DNA from: a bacterium | GTDB taxonomy: Bacteria; Desulfobacterota; Binatia; DP-6 | Direction of reading: 5' to 3' | DNA length: 64,000 nucleotides | Assembly: GCA_026129405.1 (NCBI GenBank) | Contig: JAHCID010000006.1 | Span: forward strand, 124,001 to 188,000 | Part shown: in pieces, positions 63,666-64,000 of the stretch | How positions within the stretch are numbered: position 1 is the stretch's first letter | Layout: the number at the start of each line of letters is the position of its first letter | Position numbers and translations under genes: made by a program | The notes under the pieces: model-generated | Seen by the model: only the letters and a program-made list of their open reading frames with translations | Told to the model about the DNA's origin: nothing | The model's database searches: none

Positions 63666-64000
63666 TCAGATGAAGAGCGACACGCGCGACTTCGACGCGT
63701 CGGCCATGAAGGCCGCCACGCCGCCGTACTGGATGTCGTCCACCAGCTCCTCTCGCGTCACGCCCATCGCGTCCATCGACATCGTGCAGGCGGTGATCTT
63801 GACGCCGAGGTCGCGCGCCATCGCCATCAGCTCCTCGAGCGACGCGATGCCCTGCTCCTTCATCATCGCGCGCAGCATGACGGCACCCATGCCGAAGAAG
63901 TTCAGCTTCGAGGTGCCGAGGCCTTCGGAGCTCGCGGGCGTCATCATCGTGAAGAGCTTCTGCTTGAGCCCCTTCTGCACCGCGCTCGCGGTCGTGCTCT
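63666..64000 (-). CDS. DsrE/DsrF-like sulfur-carrier protein, cut by the window end
   Basis: The C-terminal 110 or so residues of a DsrE-family protein; the frame is open to the window edge, so the true start lies beyond base 64000. Features are KKLNF-like NFFGMGAVMLRAMMKEQG, SLEELMAMARDLGVKITACTMSMDAMGVTREEL with a candidate persulfide Cys in ITACTMSMD, and the C-terminal IQYGGVAAFMADASKSRVSLFI. A GTG at 63980 is probably internal. It is the first visible gene of the DsrE-PDO/rhodanese-TusA cluster. Confidence 0.85.
   Translation of the reverse strand, partial: STTASAVQKGLKQKLFTMMTPASSEGLGTSKLNFFGMGAVMLRAMMKEQGIASLEELMAMARDLGVKITACTMSMDAMGVTREELVDDIQYGGVAAFMADASKSRVSLFI

Overview
The window is a 64 kb piece of a very GC-rich bacterial chromosome (by eye around 70% G+C outside one island). 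It has dense, short-spaced genes and many ATGA, GTGA and TGATG start/stop overlaps. I saw no rRNA, tRNA or CRISPR array. Gram-negative features are abundant: lipoproteins with lipoboxes, an AsmA/DUF748-type envelope protein, a CpxP/Spy-like periplasmic protein, glnE and sigma-54 regulation. Secreted proteins carry Thr-rich linkers, eight-cysteine clusters and a Myxococcus-type Cys-rich repeat. Acyl-CoA dehydrogenase, SDR, MaoC and LLM flavoenzyme genes are also present. Together these suggest a deltaproteobacterial or Binatota-like lineage. That is an inference from content, not a phylogenetic result.

Layout. 0-12 kb: a processive GT2 glycosyltransferase, cysK, a lipoprotein esterase, a GAF/coiled-coil protein followed by an atypical receiver protein, a rhomboid protease, MaoC, DUF1232, a TPR protein, an OB-fold secreted protein and a PKD lipoprotein. 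Several genes between 4.7 and 11.2 kb have broken reading frames. 12-26 kb: ilvE, a CPA2 antiporter and a tightly overlapped minus-strand run dprA-topA-trmFO-ppx-glnE, preceded by an amidohydrolase/GT2 pair. 26.7-31.8 kb: a lower-GC accessory island with an IS3-family remnant, a GT-C-like membrane protein and a large secreted beta-propeller/discoidin protein. 31.8-38.1 kb: a Dabb protein, a serine hydrolase, and a minus-strand run of histidine kinase, NtrC-type regulator, PPOX protein, ECF sigma factor, anti-sigma factor and Spy/CnrX-like sensor. 38.1-46.2 kb: mscL, a large DUF748 protein, a DUF3298-like lipoprotein and a plus-strand acyl-CoA dehydrogenase-SDR-thioesterase operon followed by an LLM monooxygenase. 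46.2-54.5 kb: tandem eight-cysteine secreted proteins, an MFS transporter, an aldehyde dehydrogenase, a 4HBT thioesterase and a giant secreted GH94-like protein. 54.5-64 kb: aroC, MgtC, an M28 peptidase, pssA, DUF493, comM/yifB, an L,D-transpeptidase and a DsrE-persulfide dioxygenase/rhodanese-TusA sulfur-transfer cluster cut by the window end.

The most notable unexplained structure is a family of three CTAG-ended palindromic elements at 7.44, 38.54 and 57.26 kb. They have long terminal inverted repeats and no coding capacity. Each sits immediately or almost immediately downstream of stop codons, and in two cases the element end supplies the stop codon. They look like MITEs, possibly mobilised by an IS630/Tc1-type transposase encoded elsewhere, and may now work as transcription terminators.
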